Origin: an uncultured Mycoplasmatota bacterium
GTDB taxonomy: Bacteria > Bacillota_I > Bacilli_A > RF39 > UBA660
Reading direction: 5' to 3'
Assembly: GCA_900545005.1 (NCBI GenBank)
Contig: UQXO01000007.1
Span: 11,250 to 75,249 of the forward strand
Length of the DNA: 64,000 nucleotides
The translations under genes were made by a program, and so were the position numbers. The notes below the pieces were generated by a model. That model saw nothing but the letters and a program-made list of their open reading frames with translations, searched no databases and was not told the origin of the DNA. Shown one piece after another: positions 23,485 to 32,318 of the stretch (the first letter of the stretch is position 1; every line of letters begins with the position of its first letter).

Positions 23485-25827
23485 ATGGAAAGATATAATC
23501 CCGATTATAAAATGGGACTTAATGAAGAACAAATTAAGGAAAGAATTCTAAATAACTTAGTAAATTTTAATGATGTTCCCCCGACGAAGACTATAAAACA
23601 GATTATCATTAGTAATTTTTGTACTTATTTTAATTTTCTTAATCTTTTATTAGGAGGAATGATTCTCGGAGCTGGTATTTATGGTCATCAAATAATAGAT
23701 GGTCTTAAGAATTGTTTATTTATGGGAGTTATTTTAGCCAATAGTGTTATAAGTACCATTCAAGAAGTAATTTCTAAGAAGATTATTGATAAATTGTCAG
23801 TTTTATCAGAATCGAAAGTTTTAAGTATTAGAGAGGGAAAAGAAGTATTACTTAAAGTTGATGAGATACTTTTAGATGATTGTCTTTTATATAAGATGGG
23901 TAATCAAGTAGTCGTTGATAGCATAATTCTTAATGGAACAGTAGAAGTTAATGAATCTTTTATTACGGGAGAATCGAAAAGTATTGTTAAAAAGACTGGT
24001 GATATGTTATTATCAGGAAGTTTTATTAGTAGTGGGGCTTGTTATGCGAAAGTAGAGCATATTGGTTCGGATAATTATATTGCTAAGATAAGTAAAGAAG
24101 CTAAGTATGAGAAAAAGGCTGATTCTGTGATTATGAATTCTTTTGAAGGATTATTAAAAGTCTTATCGATAGTTATTATTCCAGTTGGAATTTTACTTCT
24201 TTATAATCAATTAGAAGTTACTAACTATGATATTACGGCTTCCATATTTAATACCGTCGGAGCTTTAATAGGAATGATTCCGGAAGGACTTCTTTTACTT
24301 ACTAGTTCCGTTATGGCCGTAAGTGTAGCTCGTCTAGCCAAATATAATGTCTTAGTACAACAATTATATTGTATTGAAACATTAGCACGAGTAGATGTTA
24401 TTTGTCTTGATAAGACGGGTACTATTACTTCGGGAGAAATGGATATTCATAAGATAGTAACTATTAAAGAAGATAAGAATTCTATAGATGAGGTATTAAG
24501 TAATTTTTGTTATGCTTTTAAGAGTATTAATGATACTATGAATTCTCTTAGAAGTAAGTATCCTCATAAAGGTTCTTGGGAAGTAGAAAGTGTTACGGAG
24601 TTTTCTTCTAGTAGAAAGTATAGTGCTGTTAAGTTTAAAGATAGGGGTTTATTCTATTTAGGAGCACCTGAATTTGTTTTGAAGAGTAAGACTAAAGAGT
24701 ATAGTCATATTCTTGATGAGTATAGTGATTATAGAGTATTAGTGCTGGCTAGAAGAATAGATACTCCTAATGACTTAGAAGTCTTAGGATTTATAATTTT
24801 AGCTGATACCATTAGAAAAGAAGCTCCTGATACGTTAAAATATTTTAAAGACCAGGGTGTTAATGTTAAGATTATTAGTGGAGATAACTTTAAGACTGTT
24901 ACTTCTATTGCTAGAAGAGCAGGACTTGTAGATGCTAATGGCGTCGATGCTAGAACCTTAAATATAGATAATATTGATGAAGCCGTTAAGAAATATGATG
25001 TCTTTGGACGAGTTACTCCTGAGCAGAAAAAGATGATTATTATAGCGTTACAAAGACAAGGACATACGGTGGCGATGACCGGAGATGGTGTTAATGATGT
25101 TTTAGCGTTAAAATGTGCTGATTGCGGTGTAGCCATGGCTAGTGGTACTGATGCGGCTAAAAATGTTAGTCAATTAGTTTTATTAGATTCTAATTTTGCC
25201 TCGTTACCAGAAGTAGTAGGAGAAGGAAGACGAACTATTAATAATGTGGAAAGATCAGCATCTTTACTACTTATTAAGACTATTTTTACTTCTATTTTAG
25301 TTTGTGTTTGTATTTTAACTAAAGTTGAATATTTCTATTTACCTATTCAGTTAAGTTTAATTACTACCTGTACCATTAGTGTTCCCTCTTTCTTCTTAGC
25401 CTTAGAACCTAATCATAATTTAGTTAAGGGTAATTTAATGTTAAAGGTAGTTAGTAAGAGTATTCCTCCGGCTTTAACCGTAGTATTTAATGTAATTATG
25501 ATTACTTTATTTAGTAAAGCTTTTAATATAGATAGTAATTTAACTAGCACTTTAATAGTTATAATGACAGGAACAACCGGGTTTATCAATTTATCAAGAA
25601 TCTCTAGACCATTTAATGTCTATAGAACTATACTTTATACCATATTATTAGGACTCTATATATATATTATTTTCTTTCATAGTTCATTCTTTTATTTAAG
25701 TCAAATTAATTTTAATACTATTCTTTTATATATTGTTTTCTATATATGTAGTATATGGGTCTTTGATAAATTAAATCTAATAATTAATTACATTCTAAAG
25801 ACTTTTGATAAATCTTATGAAGGATAA
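23485..25827 (+). CDS. Cation-translocating P-type ATPase (CtpE/MgtA-like)
   Basis: ATP-driven cation pump of about 780 residues. The phosphorylation site is CLDKTGTIT with Asp309. The actuator motif reads NESFITGESKSIVKKTGD (TGES). The membrane helix GMIPEGLLLL has a PEGL core. The hinge is MTGDGVNDVLALKCADCG. About ten transmembrane helices in the usual 2-2-6 order. PEGL rather than CPC argues against a heavy-metal pump and fits the Ca/Mg-type or CtpE-type groups; the ion cannot be fixed by reading. Start ATG 23485 (GTG 23476 is in the binding region). Confidence 0.88.
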   Translation: MERYNPDYKMGLNEEQIKERILNNLVNFNDVPPTKTIKQIIISNFCTYFNFLNLLLGGMILGAGIYGHQIIDGLKNCLFMGVILANSVISTIQEVISKKIIDKLSVLSESKVLSIREGKEVLLKVDEILLDDCLLYKMGNQVVVDSIILNGTVEVNESFITGESKSIVKKTGDMLLSGSFISSGACYAKVEHIGSDNYIAKISKEAKYEKKADSVIMNSFEGLLKVLSIVIIPVGILLLYNQLEVTNYDITASIFNTVGALIGMIPEGLLLLTSSVMAVSVARLAKYNVLVQQLYCIETLARVDVICLDKTGTITSGEMDIHKIVTIKEDKNSIDEVLSNFCYAFKSINDTMNSLRSKYPHKGSWEVESVTEFSSSRKYSAVKFKDRGLFYLGAPEFVLKSKTKEYSHILDEYSDYRVLVLARRIDTPNDLEVLGFIILADTIRKEAPDTLKYFKDQGVNVKIISGDNFKTVTSIARRAGLVDANGVDARTLNIDNIDEAVKKYDVFGRVTPEQKKMIIIALQRQGHTVAMTGDGVNDVLALKCADCGVAMASGTDAAKNVSQLVLLDSNFASLPEVVGEGRRTINNVERSASLLLIKTIFTSILVCVCILTKVEYFYLPIQLSLITTCTISVPSFFLALEPNHNLVKGNLMLKVVSKSIPPALTVVFNVIMITLFSKAFNIDSNLTSTLIVIMTGTTGFINLSRISRPFNVYRTILYTILLGLYIYIIFFHSSFFYLSQINFNTILLYIVFYICSIWVFDKLNLIINYILKTFDKSYEG

Positions 25828-25888
25828 ATTTAGTCTTTAAATAATTATTATTTTATGATATATTTAAATAGTATAGAAGGGTATAAAA

Positions 25889-27412
25889 ATGAATAGTAAT
25901 ATTAAAAAGAATAGGCTAATCTTAGCGATAATAACAATTACTTTAGTGGGGTTAATTGGGGTTGGTATGTCTTATGCGTATTGGCGGTTTACCGCTATTC
26001 AGGATAAGACTAACGTAGGAGCTAGTAAATGTTTTTCTATTGAGCTTGCTAATCAAGCTAATGAAATTAATTTAACAAATGCTTATCCTATTACGGATGC
26101 CGAAGGTCGTAAGCTTACTCCTTATACTTTTACTTTAAAGAATACTTGCAGTATGGCTGCTAAGTATAATTTAAATATGGAGATGCTTAGTGGTACGACT
26201 TTAAATAGTAATTATTTAGCAGTATTAGTAAATAATAAAGATATTAGATTATTAAGTAGTTATGATGCTGCTACAACCGTAATAGATGGTAGTACGGAAT
26301 CTAGAACGCTTGATACAGATACTTTGGCTGGTAATAGTAGTAAAGACTATAGTATTTCTCTTTGGATTGATGAAGATGTAACTTTAGAAGATGATATTCT
26401 AAATAAAGTATTTAAATCTAAAATAGTAGTAGATGCAGTTGCAACGGAAACTGCTATGGAAAAGATTATAGCCTCTGTTGATACCACTGGAAAATGTCCA
26501 ACTATCAATAGTGATGGTACCGTAAATGTTACTGAGAAAGAGGATACTAATGGTTATTTATGTAAGGCCAAAGATGCTTATGGTGATTCGTATTACTATC
26601 GTGGTAATGTAACAAATAACTATGTGAAGTTTGCTGATAAATATTGGCGAATTGTTCGTATTAATGGTGATGGTACGGTCCGCGTTATTTATGATGGAAC
26701 GAGTGCTCATGCGAATGGTGAGTCAAGTAGTGATCGTCAAATAGGTACGAGTGCCTTTAATAGTAGTTCTAATGACAACGCCTATGTTGGCTATATGTAT
26801 GGAGCGACTGGTGCTTCAACATATGCCGCTGCTCATGCCAATACGAATGATTCCACAATTAAGGCTTACATAGATAATTGGTATAAAACTAATATTTTAG
26901 GAACTGCCAATGAACAATATTTAGCTGATAATGTTTTTTGTAATGATCGTTCAATGAGTAATGATAATAAAGGAACTGGTGCTGGCATGAGTGAGACAAA
27001 TTATCGTTGGTATTGGGATCCATGGAAAAGTGGTAATCATAATGATAATATGAAATTAGTATGCCCACAGCAAAATGATGCCTTTACAGTAAGTGATACT
27101 ACTAATGGCAATGGAGCTTTAACGTATCCCATCGGCCTTTTAAGTACGGATGAAATCGTACTAGCCGGTGGATGGTCGTCTACTGTCAATAGTGGTTACT
27201 ACCTATCCTCAGGGCAATATTGGTGGGCTTCCTCGCCGTACCTCTTCTTTAGTGACGCTTTCGTGCGTGGCGTGGATTCGGGTGGCGGTGCATACGGCAG
27301 CGACGGCGTTGACGACTCTGTCGGCGGGGTTCGGCCAGTTTTCAATCTGAAGGCTGAAGTGCTGGCGCAAGGCACAGGGACAGCATCTGACCCATATCGC
27401 ATTTCTTCGTAG
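25889..27412 (+). CDS. Surface protein with SipW-type signal and DGR-like variable C-terminus
   Basis: Exported protein of 507 residues. The N-terminal hydrophobic segment ends in GVGMSYAYW (SipW-type). Residues about 40-185 match the TasA-like domain of the 5811 and 7193 proteins. Residues about 220-507 share the lectin/FGE-like domain of the 7193 protein (YYYRGNV, YWRIVRINGDGTVRVIYDG, GYMYGA, LTYPIGLLSTDE, GVRPVF). From W445 (27221) the DNA changes sharply. By hand count 27221-27343 has 11 A in 123 bases and about 63% GC, and 16 of 29 codons from 27239 to 27325 end in C as NNC. That is what adenine-directed mutagenesis of a template rich in AAC codons leaves in a DGR target. No terminator follows directly; see the next entry. 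Confidence 0.75.
   Translation: MNSNIKKNRLILAIITITLVGLIGVGMSYAYWRFTAIQDKTNVGASKCFSIELANQANEINLTNAYPITDAEGRKLTPYTFTLKNTCSMAAKYNLNMEMLSGTTLNSNYLAVLVNNKDIRLLSSYDAATTVIDGSTESRTLDTDTLAGNSSKDYSISLWIDEDVTLEDDILNKVFKSKIVVDAVATETAMEKIIASVDTTGKCPTINSDGTVNVTEKEDTNGYLCKAKDAYGDSYYYRGNVTNNYVKFADKYWRIVRINGDGTVRVIYDGTSAHANGESSSDRQIGTSAFNSSSNDNAYVGYMYGATGASTYAAAHANTNDSTIKAYIDNWYKTNILGTANEQYLADNVFCNDRSMSNDNKGTGAGMSETNYRWYWDPWKSGNHNDNMKLVCPQQNDAFTVSDTTNGNGALTYPIGLLSTDEIVLAGGWSSTVNSGYYLSSGQYWWASSPYLFFSDAFVRGVDSGGGAYGSDGVDDSVGGVRPVFNLKAEVLAQGTGTASDPYRISS
27221..27411 (+). other. Candidate DGR variable region (VR) with IMH-like 3' end
   Basis: C-terminal segment in which the variable-looking codons (27239-27325) are followed by a less variable but still GC-rich tail (GTTCGGCCAGTTTTC, then to the stop). 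The order, variable lectin-fold loop then conserved GxRPV-type end, is that of DGR target proteins. The boundaries are approximate. The template repeat that would prove it is not in this window. Confidence 0.55.
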
Positions 27413-27439
27413 AAGAAATTAAAGTAATTGAAGTGGATG

Positions 27440-27620
27440 TTTTGTCCAAAGTGGTAGAGGGTGTGCTAATGAATGGTACGTGATAAACCCTCAAAATTCA
27501 AGTAACCCGGGAGCGAAAGAAAAGTACGTGTGCAAGCCCCAAGGATGGGAAGCTAAGGGATCCAAAACGAACAATAATGCGAGGGGTTTTGCTTAAACTA
27601 TAAAAGCTTAAGCAAAACCC
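27440..27620 (+). ncRNA. Structured non-coding stretch of unknown identity
   Basis: The 237 bases between the variable surface gene and nifJ are GC-richer than average and hold no credible ORF. Visible pairings are GAGGGT (27457-27462) with ACCCTC (27487-27492), GGAT (27543) with ATCC (27560), and a perfect 13-bp hairpin GGGTTTTGCTTAA/TTAAGCAAAACCC (27584-27620). GTACGTG occurs twice (27476-27482, 27524-27530) and GTGTGC twice. The stretch beginning GTGTG at 27461 recalls the 5' end of bacterial group II introns (GUGYG), but no intron protein or domain V is present. It may be an RNA, an intron remnant or part of a DGR target context. Confidence 0.4.
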
Positions 27621-27649
27621 GATTTAAATTATAGAAATGAGGTAAGAAA

Positions 27650-30600
27650 ATGAGAAAAATAGTAGATGGTAATACTGCTTGTAGTAATATTGCTAATTTA
27701 TTTACAGAAATAGCATCTATTTATCCTATTACACCATCTAGTCCGATGGCTAGTAATATCGATAATTTAAAATTAAGAAAGAAGAATTTATTTAACGAAT
27801 CAGTTGAAGTAGTCGAAATGCAAAGTGAAGCAGGGGCTTCCGGCGCTATGCATGGAGCTTTAATAAGTGGTTCTCTAGCAACGACTTTTACGGCATCACA
27901 AGGACTTCTATTAATGATTCCTAATATGTATAAAATTGCCGGTGAAGGCTTACCCGGCGTAATTCATGTTGCGGCTCGTACAGTGGCAACTCATGCCTTA
28001 TCAATCTTTGGCGATCACAGTGATATTTATGCCACTCGTGGAACTGGTTTTGCAATACTCGCATCAACTAATGTCTTTGATGCTCAAAACTTAGCAGCCG
28101 TTGCTCATCTATCAACTATCGAAGGAAGTGTACCTTTCTTACATTTCTTTGATGGTTTTAGAACTAGTCATGAACTAAATAGTATTGAAGAATTACCAGA
28201 TGAAGAATTATTAAAACTAATTGATTTTGATAAAGTAAATGCTTTTAAAAAACACGCTCTAAATGTTGGTTGCGGCTACCAAAGAGGTATGGCCGAAAAC
28301 GAAGATATTTACTTCCAAAGTGTTGAAGCTCGTAATAATGATTACTTAAAGATTCCAGATATCGTAAATAACTATATGGAAAAAATAAATGATATCATGC
28401 ATACTGATTATCAACCATTTAACTATTATGGTTCCAAGACGGCAAAATATATCATAGTGGCGATGGGAAGTGTTTGTGATACAGTAAAACTTACGCTTGA
28501 TGAATTAAATAAAGAAAATAATGTTTATGGTCTAATTGAAGTTCATCTATATCGTCCATTCAGTAAAGATTATTTAACTAAAGTTTTACCAAGTACCGTT
28601 GAAAAAATTGCTGTTTTAGATCGAACTAAAGAATCAGGTAGCATTGGGGAACCATTATATCTAGATGTTGTAGCTGCTTTACATGATAAAAATATCCAAA
28701 TCGTTGGCGGCCGTTACGGCTTATCTAGTAAAAATACCACTCCAAGTGATATCGCTGGTGTTTATAAAATGCTAGCAACAGAGTTAAAAAATAACTTTAC
28801 AATTGGTATTAATGATGATGTAACTAATTTAAGCTTAGCTAAAGTACCTATGGATATTCAAGTAGCTGACAAAGAAATTATAATCTATGGCTATGGTTCT
28901 GATGGTATGGTTTCAACTTCTAAAGACATTATGCATTATCTAGGCGAAGAAAAAGATTTACACGTTCAAGGTTATTTCCAATATGATAGTAAAAAATCGG
29001 GTGGGGTAACTGTATCAAACTTAAGAATGTCAAGTAAACCAATAAATGCTCCATATTACGTATCCCATCCATCATTACTAGTTATTACCAAAGATGCTTA
29101 TTTAAAAGACTTCGATATGTTTAGTAACTTAAAAGAAAATGGAATTTGCTTAATCAATACTAATAAAAAATCTCATGAATTAAACGAGATTCTACCTAAT
29201 AAAGCTAAAGAACTTATTAAAGATAAAAATATCAAAGTATTACTAATAGATGCTGATAAAATTGCGTTAGAAAATGGTATTAAAGGTAAGATTAGTAAGA
29301 TAATGGAAATAGTTATCTTAAAACTAATGGGATTTAATGATGCCGAAGACTATATTAAAGATTCTATTCGTAAGAAATTTGGCACTAAAGGTGATGATAT
29401 CGTTAATGCTAATATTAATTCTCTAAGTAGTGCTGTTAAGAGTGTAATCCTTGTAAAAGGCGAATTTAAAGATAAAGAAGAAGTTAAGACTCCTGATGAT
29501 ATCTTTACTCTTATTAATAAAAGAGAAGGAGATAACTTAAAAGTCTCTGATTTAATGCCTTATAAGAATGGTATATTTCCGACTGGCTTAGCTGCTAATG
29601 AAAAACGTAAAATAACTAATATGGTTCCTAAATGGAAGCCTGAAAACTGTATTCAATGTGGAATGTGTGCTACCGTTTGTCCTCATGCTGTAATTAGACC
29701 AATTATTACTGAGGCTAAAGATACTGAAAAAGGTCTTAAAGTCTTAGGACATACTGAGTATAATTATGAAATTGTCGTTAGTGAAGCTGATTGCACTAGT
29801 TGTGGTCTATGTATTAATGCTTGTCTTGGTAAGGCTGGTAAAAAAGCCTTAGAATTTGGTGAAGCTACTTACGAGACCCAAGAGTATGCCGATAAAATGT
29901 TTAAAGAATATCAAAATCCAGAACTATATGATCGATTTACTTTAAAAGGCGCTTCTCTAAGAAAACCATGTTTTGAATTTAGTGGCGCTTGTGCCGGTTG
30001 TGGAGAAACCCCTTACTTAAAGATGTTAAGTCAGTTATTTGGCGAAAAATTAGTTATTGCCAATGCCACTGGTTGTTCCTCAATCTATGGTGGTTCAGCC
30101 CCATCAACTCCATACTTAATTCCTTGGGCTAACTCTTTATTTGAAGATAATGCAGAATTTGGCTATGGTATGTATTTAACTTATAAAAATACGAAAAAGC
30201 GAATTCACGATATTATTACAAAGTCCATAGATTGTGTTAATCCAGAAGTAAAAGAACTTTTAAATAAATGGTTAGAACAAGAAAATGACTATGATGCTAC
30301 TAAGAAAATCGTAACTAAATTAGAGACTATGGAGATTCCTAAAGATTTAAAAGATATCCTAGAATATATGGTTGCCCGTAGTGTCTTTATCGTCGGTGGT
30401 GATGGTTGGGCTTATGATATCGGCTTTGGAGGAATAGACCATGTCTTATCTAGTGGCGAAAATGTTAATATTATCGTACTTGATACCGAGGTATATTCTA
30501 ATACTGGTGGTCAAGCATCAAAATCAAGTCGTGTTGGGGCTGTGGCTGAATTTGCTAATATGGGTAAAAAGACAGCGAAAAAAGACTTATTTAGAATTGC

Positions 30601-31018
30601 TATGTCTTATCCAAACTGTTATATAGGAAGTATTTCCTTTGGAGCTAATTTCATGCAGACTATTAAAACGATGAAAGAAGCGGAAGCTCACAATGGACCA
30701 AGTTTAATCATTTGTTATTGTCCATGTATTGAACAAGGTCTTCATGGTGGTATGTCTAACTCTATAAGTGAAGAAAAACTAGCAGTTGAATGTGGTTATG
30801 TCAATTTGATGCGTTATGTACCTGAAGATAAAAAATTATATATAGATTCTAAAGAACCAGATTTTACTAAATATGAAGATTTCTTAAAGAATGAAGTAAG
30901 ATATAGTAGTTTAATGAAGAAAGATAACGAGTTAGCTAAAGAGTTATTAGATATTCAAGTAAATAATGCTAAAGAAAGATATAATTTCTATAAAGATATT
31001 CAAAGTAAGAATAATTAA
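27650..31018 (+). CDS. nifJ: Pyruvate:ferredoxin (flavodoxin) oxidoreductase
   Basis: Oxidatively decarboxylates pyruvate to acetyl-CoA and CO2, passing electrons to ferredoxin or flavodoxin. Single-chain form of 1122 residues. Domains in order: pyrimidine-binding domain I (ITPSSPMA near 28), domain II, the gamma domain, two 4Fe-4S clusters (CIQCGMCATVCPHAVIRP from C667 and CTSCGLCINACLG from C715) and the TPP-binding C-terminal domain with CAGCGETPY and GDGWAYDIGFGG. Strong sign of anaerobic metabolism and a partner of ppdK. Binding site GAGG. A terminator follows. Confidence 0.96.
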   Translation: MRKIVDGNTACSNIANLFTEIASIYPITPSSPMASNIDNLKLRKKNLFNESVEVVEMQSEAGASGAMHGALISGSLATTFTASQGLLLMIPNMYKIAGEGLPGVIHVAARTVATHALSIFGDHSDIYATRGTGFAILASTNVFDAQNLAAVAHLSTIEGSVPFLHFFDGFRTSHELNSIEELPDEELLKLIDFDKVNAFKKHALNVGCGYQRGMAENEDIYFQSVEARNNDYLKIPDIVNNYMEKINDIMHTDYQPFNYYGSKTAKYIIVAMGSVCDTVKLTLDELNKENNVYGLIEVHLYRPFSKDYLTKVLPSTVEKIAVLDRTKESGSIGEPLYLDVVAALHDKNIQIVGGRYGLSSKNTTPSDIAGVYKMLATELKNNFTIGINDDVTNLSLAKVPMDIQVADKEIIIYGYGSDGMVSTSKDIMHYLGEEKDLHVQGYFQYDSKKSGGVTVSNLRMSSKPINAPYYVSHPSLLVITKDAYLKDFDMFSNLKENGICLINTNKKSHELNEILPNKAKELIKDKNIKVLLIDADKIALENGIKGKISKIMEIVILKLMGFNDAEDYIKDSIRKKFGTKGDDIVNANINSLSSAVKSVILVKGEFKDKEEVKTPDDIFTLINKREGDNLKVSDLMPYKNGIFPTGLAANEKRKITNMVPKWKPENCIQCGMCATVCPHAVIRPIITEAKDTEKGLKVLGHTEYNYEIVVSEADCTSCGLCINACLGKAGKKALEFGEATYETQEYADKMFKEYQNPELYDRFTLKGASLRKPCFEFSGACAGCGETPYLKMLSQLFGEKLVIANATGCSSIYGGSAPSTPYLIPWANSLFEDNAEFGYGMYLTYKNTKKRIHDIITKSIDCVNPEVKELLNKWLEQENDYDATKKIVTKLETMEIPKDLKDILEYMVARSVFIVGGDGWAYDIGFGGIDHVLSSGENVNIIVLDTEVYSNTGGQASKSSRVGAVAEFANMGKKTAKKDLFRIAMSYPNCYIGSISFGANFMQTIKTMKEAEAHNGPSLIICYCPCIEQGLHGGMSNSISEEKLAVECGYVNLMRYVPEDKKLYIDSKEPDFTKYEDFLKNEVRYSSLMKKDNELAKELLDIQVNNAKERYNFYKDIQSKNN

Positions 31019-31023
31019 GTTTA

Positions 31024-31052
31024 AGATGTAGACTTATGGTCTATGTCTTTTT
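31024..31052 (+). terminator. Terminator after nifJ
   Basis: AGATGTAGAC with GTCTATGTCT (two wobble pairs), loop of five, then T run. Confidence 0.75.
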
Positions 31053-31090
31053 CTTTCTATTCATATTTTTCTATAGAAAGAATAAAACTG

Positions 31091-31099
31091 TGATATAAT
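31091..31099 (+). promoter_or_regulatory. Extended -10 promoter TGA-TATAAT
   Basis: TG one base before a perfect TATAAT (31094-31099). The -35 is weak. Predicted start near 31106, ahead of the HipA-like gene. Confidence 0.6.
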
Positions 31100-31145
31100 C
31101 TACTTATTAAAAGTTAATTTGAAATTACAGAAAGAAGAGGTATTT

Positions 31146-32090
31146 ATGCAAAATTTTGATAATTTAAAATTAAGTGGTCTTAGATATGGTGGTCATGCAG
31201 GCAATAAATTAGGAGTAATTATTAATAACGAGAATTGGTTTTTAAAATTTCCCCAATCAACTAGAAATCTTACAAGGAAAGTTGAAATTTCTTACACTAC
31301 TTCTCCCATATCTGAGTATATAGGCTCCCACATATACGAAATTATCGGTATTCCTGTCCACAAGACTAAACTAGGTATAAAAGATAAAAAATTAGTAGTA
31401 GCCTGTAAGGACTTTAGAAAAGATCCCTTTCTTTATACATTTGATGACTTTAATTCTATAAAAAACGACTATGTTGAAGGTCTCGATGAAAAGTTGGAAT
31501 CTACATCATCAAGCTCTAATCACGCTGTTAGTTTAGAAGAAGTTATGATAATTATGGATAATAACCCTTTATTTCAAAAGCATCCCGAACTAAAAAAACG
31601 TTTCTGGGATATGTTTGTAGTTGATGCATTTATTGGCAATAATGATAGAAATAATGGAAACTGGGGGGTACTAGTTAATAATCAGACAGGAGAGACTACA
31701 TTAGCACCTGTTTTTGATAATGGTTCTTCATTTAATACTAAATCAAGTGATGAACAAATACAAATAATTTTAAATAATGAAGAGCGTTTTGCCTCTAGTG
31801 CTTATACTAGCAGAGTCTGCATTTTTGAAGAAAATGCCAAACCTCTAAATCCTTTTAAGTATTTAGAGTCTCTAAAAAATAGAGAATGTAATGAAGCTTT
31901 GCTTAGAATTGTACCAAAAATAGACATTGAAAAGATTAGTAAAATGATTGCGGAAATTCCCGAAAGTTATGAGGGAATAGAAGTTATAAGTCCTGTTAGA
32001 AAAGAGTTTTACATTAAGTGTTTAAAATATCGTTATAATAAGTCTTTGTATCCTGCTTACTTAGAAGCTCTAAAACTAAAAGAAAATTAA
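31146..32090 (+). CDS. HipA/CtkA-like serine-threonine kinase
   Basis: 314 residues with the C-terminal HipA-type kinase fold. The catalytic loop is DAFIGNNDRNNGNWG (Asp167 of the NDR motif, Asn at the metal-binding position), followed by the DFG-equivalent APVFDNGSSF (Asp191). HipA phosphorylates glutamyl-tRNA synthetase to induce growth arrest; CtkA is a free-standing relative. No HipB antitoxin with an HTH domain is adjacent and the HipA N-terminal subdomain seems minimal, so this is not a classic hipBA pair. Start ATG 31146 behind AGAGG. Substrate unknown. Confidence 0.75.
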   Translation: MQNFDNLKLSGLRYGGHAGNKLGVIINNENWFLKFPQSTRNLTRKVEISYTTSPISEYIGSHIYEIIGIPVHKTKLGIKDKKLVVACKDFRKDPFLYTFDDFNSIKNDYVEGLDEKLESTSSSSNHAVSLEEVMIIMDNNPLFQKHPELKKRFWDMFVVDAFIGNNDRNNGNWGVLVNNQTGETTLAPVFDNGSSFNTKSSDEQIQIILNNEERFASSAYTSRVCIFEENAKPLNPFKYLESLKNRECNEALLRIVPKIDIEKISKMIAEIPESYEGIEVISPVRKEFYIKCLKYRYNKSLYPAYLEALKLKEN

Positions 32091-32106
32091 TTAATGCAAG
32101 ATTTAA

Positions 32107-32223
32107 ATGTATGATGGCTTGGTTGATGGTCTTGAGTCTTTTCTAAAATCAGCTCTGATATCTGGACAAATAAATAATGAGCAGTTTAATTTGCTTTTAA
32201 AGAAATATCGAGGTGGAAAATGA
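32107..32223 (+). CDS. Micro-ORF, 38 aa, SHOCT-like
   Basis: Starts MYDGLVDGLESFL and ends LISGQINNEQFNLLLKKYRG plus GK. The second half resembles the SHOCT motif (short helix, G.I...EF..LL..Y). The ribosome binding site is poor. The stop overlaps the next micro-ORF by ATGA, which argues for coupled translation. It could be a real small gene or the tail of a decayed one. Confidence 0.45.
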   Translation: MYDGLVDGLESFLKSALISGQINNEQFNLLLKKYRGGK

Positions 32224-32318
32224 AAAATAAAGTCAAAATACATCCAATAATCTTGAATAAAAATTTACTGAATTTATTTGAATGTTTTAAAAGAAAAAGA
32301 GAGGTAATTTATGCATAA
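32220..32318 (+). CDS. Micro-ORF, 32 aa
   Basis: Preceded by the strong binding site GAGGTGG four bases before ATG, and ending eight bases inside the fic gene. The product is basic (MKNKVKIHPIILNK start, FECFKRKREVIYA end). It contains the fic ribosome binding site (GAGAGG), so it could act as a leader or coupling ORF. Not recognised. Confidence 0.4.
   Translation: MKNKVKIHPIILNKNLLNLFECFKRKREVIYA

Noticed and set aside
27168..27402. Two overlapping open frames (plus and minus) in the GC-rich end of the 25889 gene
   Set aside because: They exist only because the A-poor sequence has few stop codons in any frame. Neither has a binding site or a recognisable product; the main frame shares GVRPVF and other landmarks with the 7193 protein.
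27221..27411. GC-rich block as an assembly chimera or a recent horizontal insertion
   Set aside because: The reading frame and domain continue through it to the expected GVRPVF end, and the composition change fits A loss rather than a foreign codon table. Not fully excluded without reads.
27461..27620. A functional group II intron
   Set aside because: A GTGTG start and some intron-like stretches are present, but there is no domain V hairpin, no intron-encoded protein and under 200 bases, so at most a remnant.
31146..32090. Classic hipBA toxin-antitoxin pair
   Set aside because: No hipB-like HTH gene is upstream or downstream; the nearest HTH genes are more than 12 kb away.
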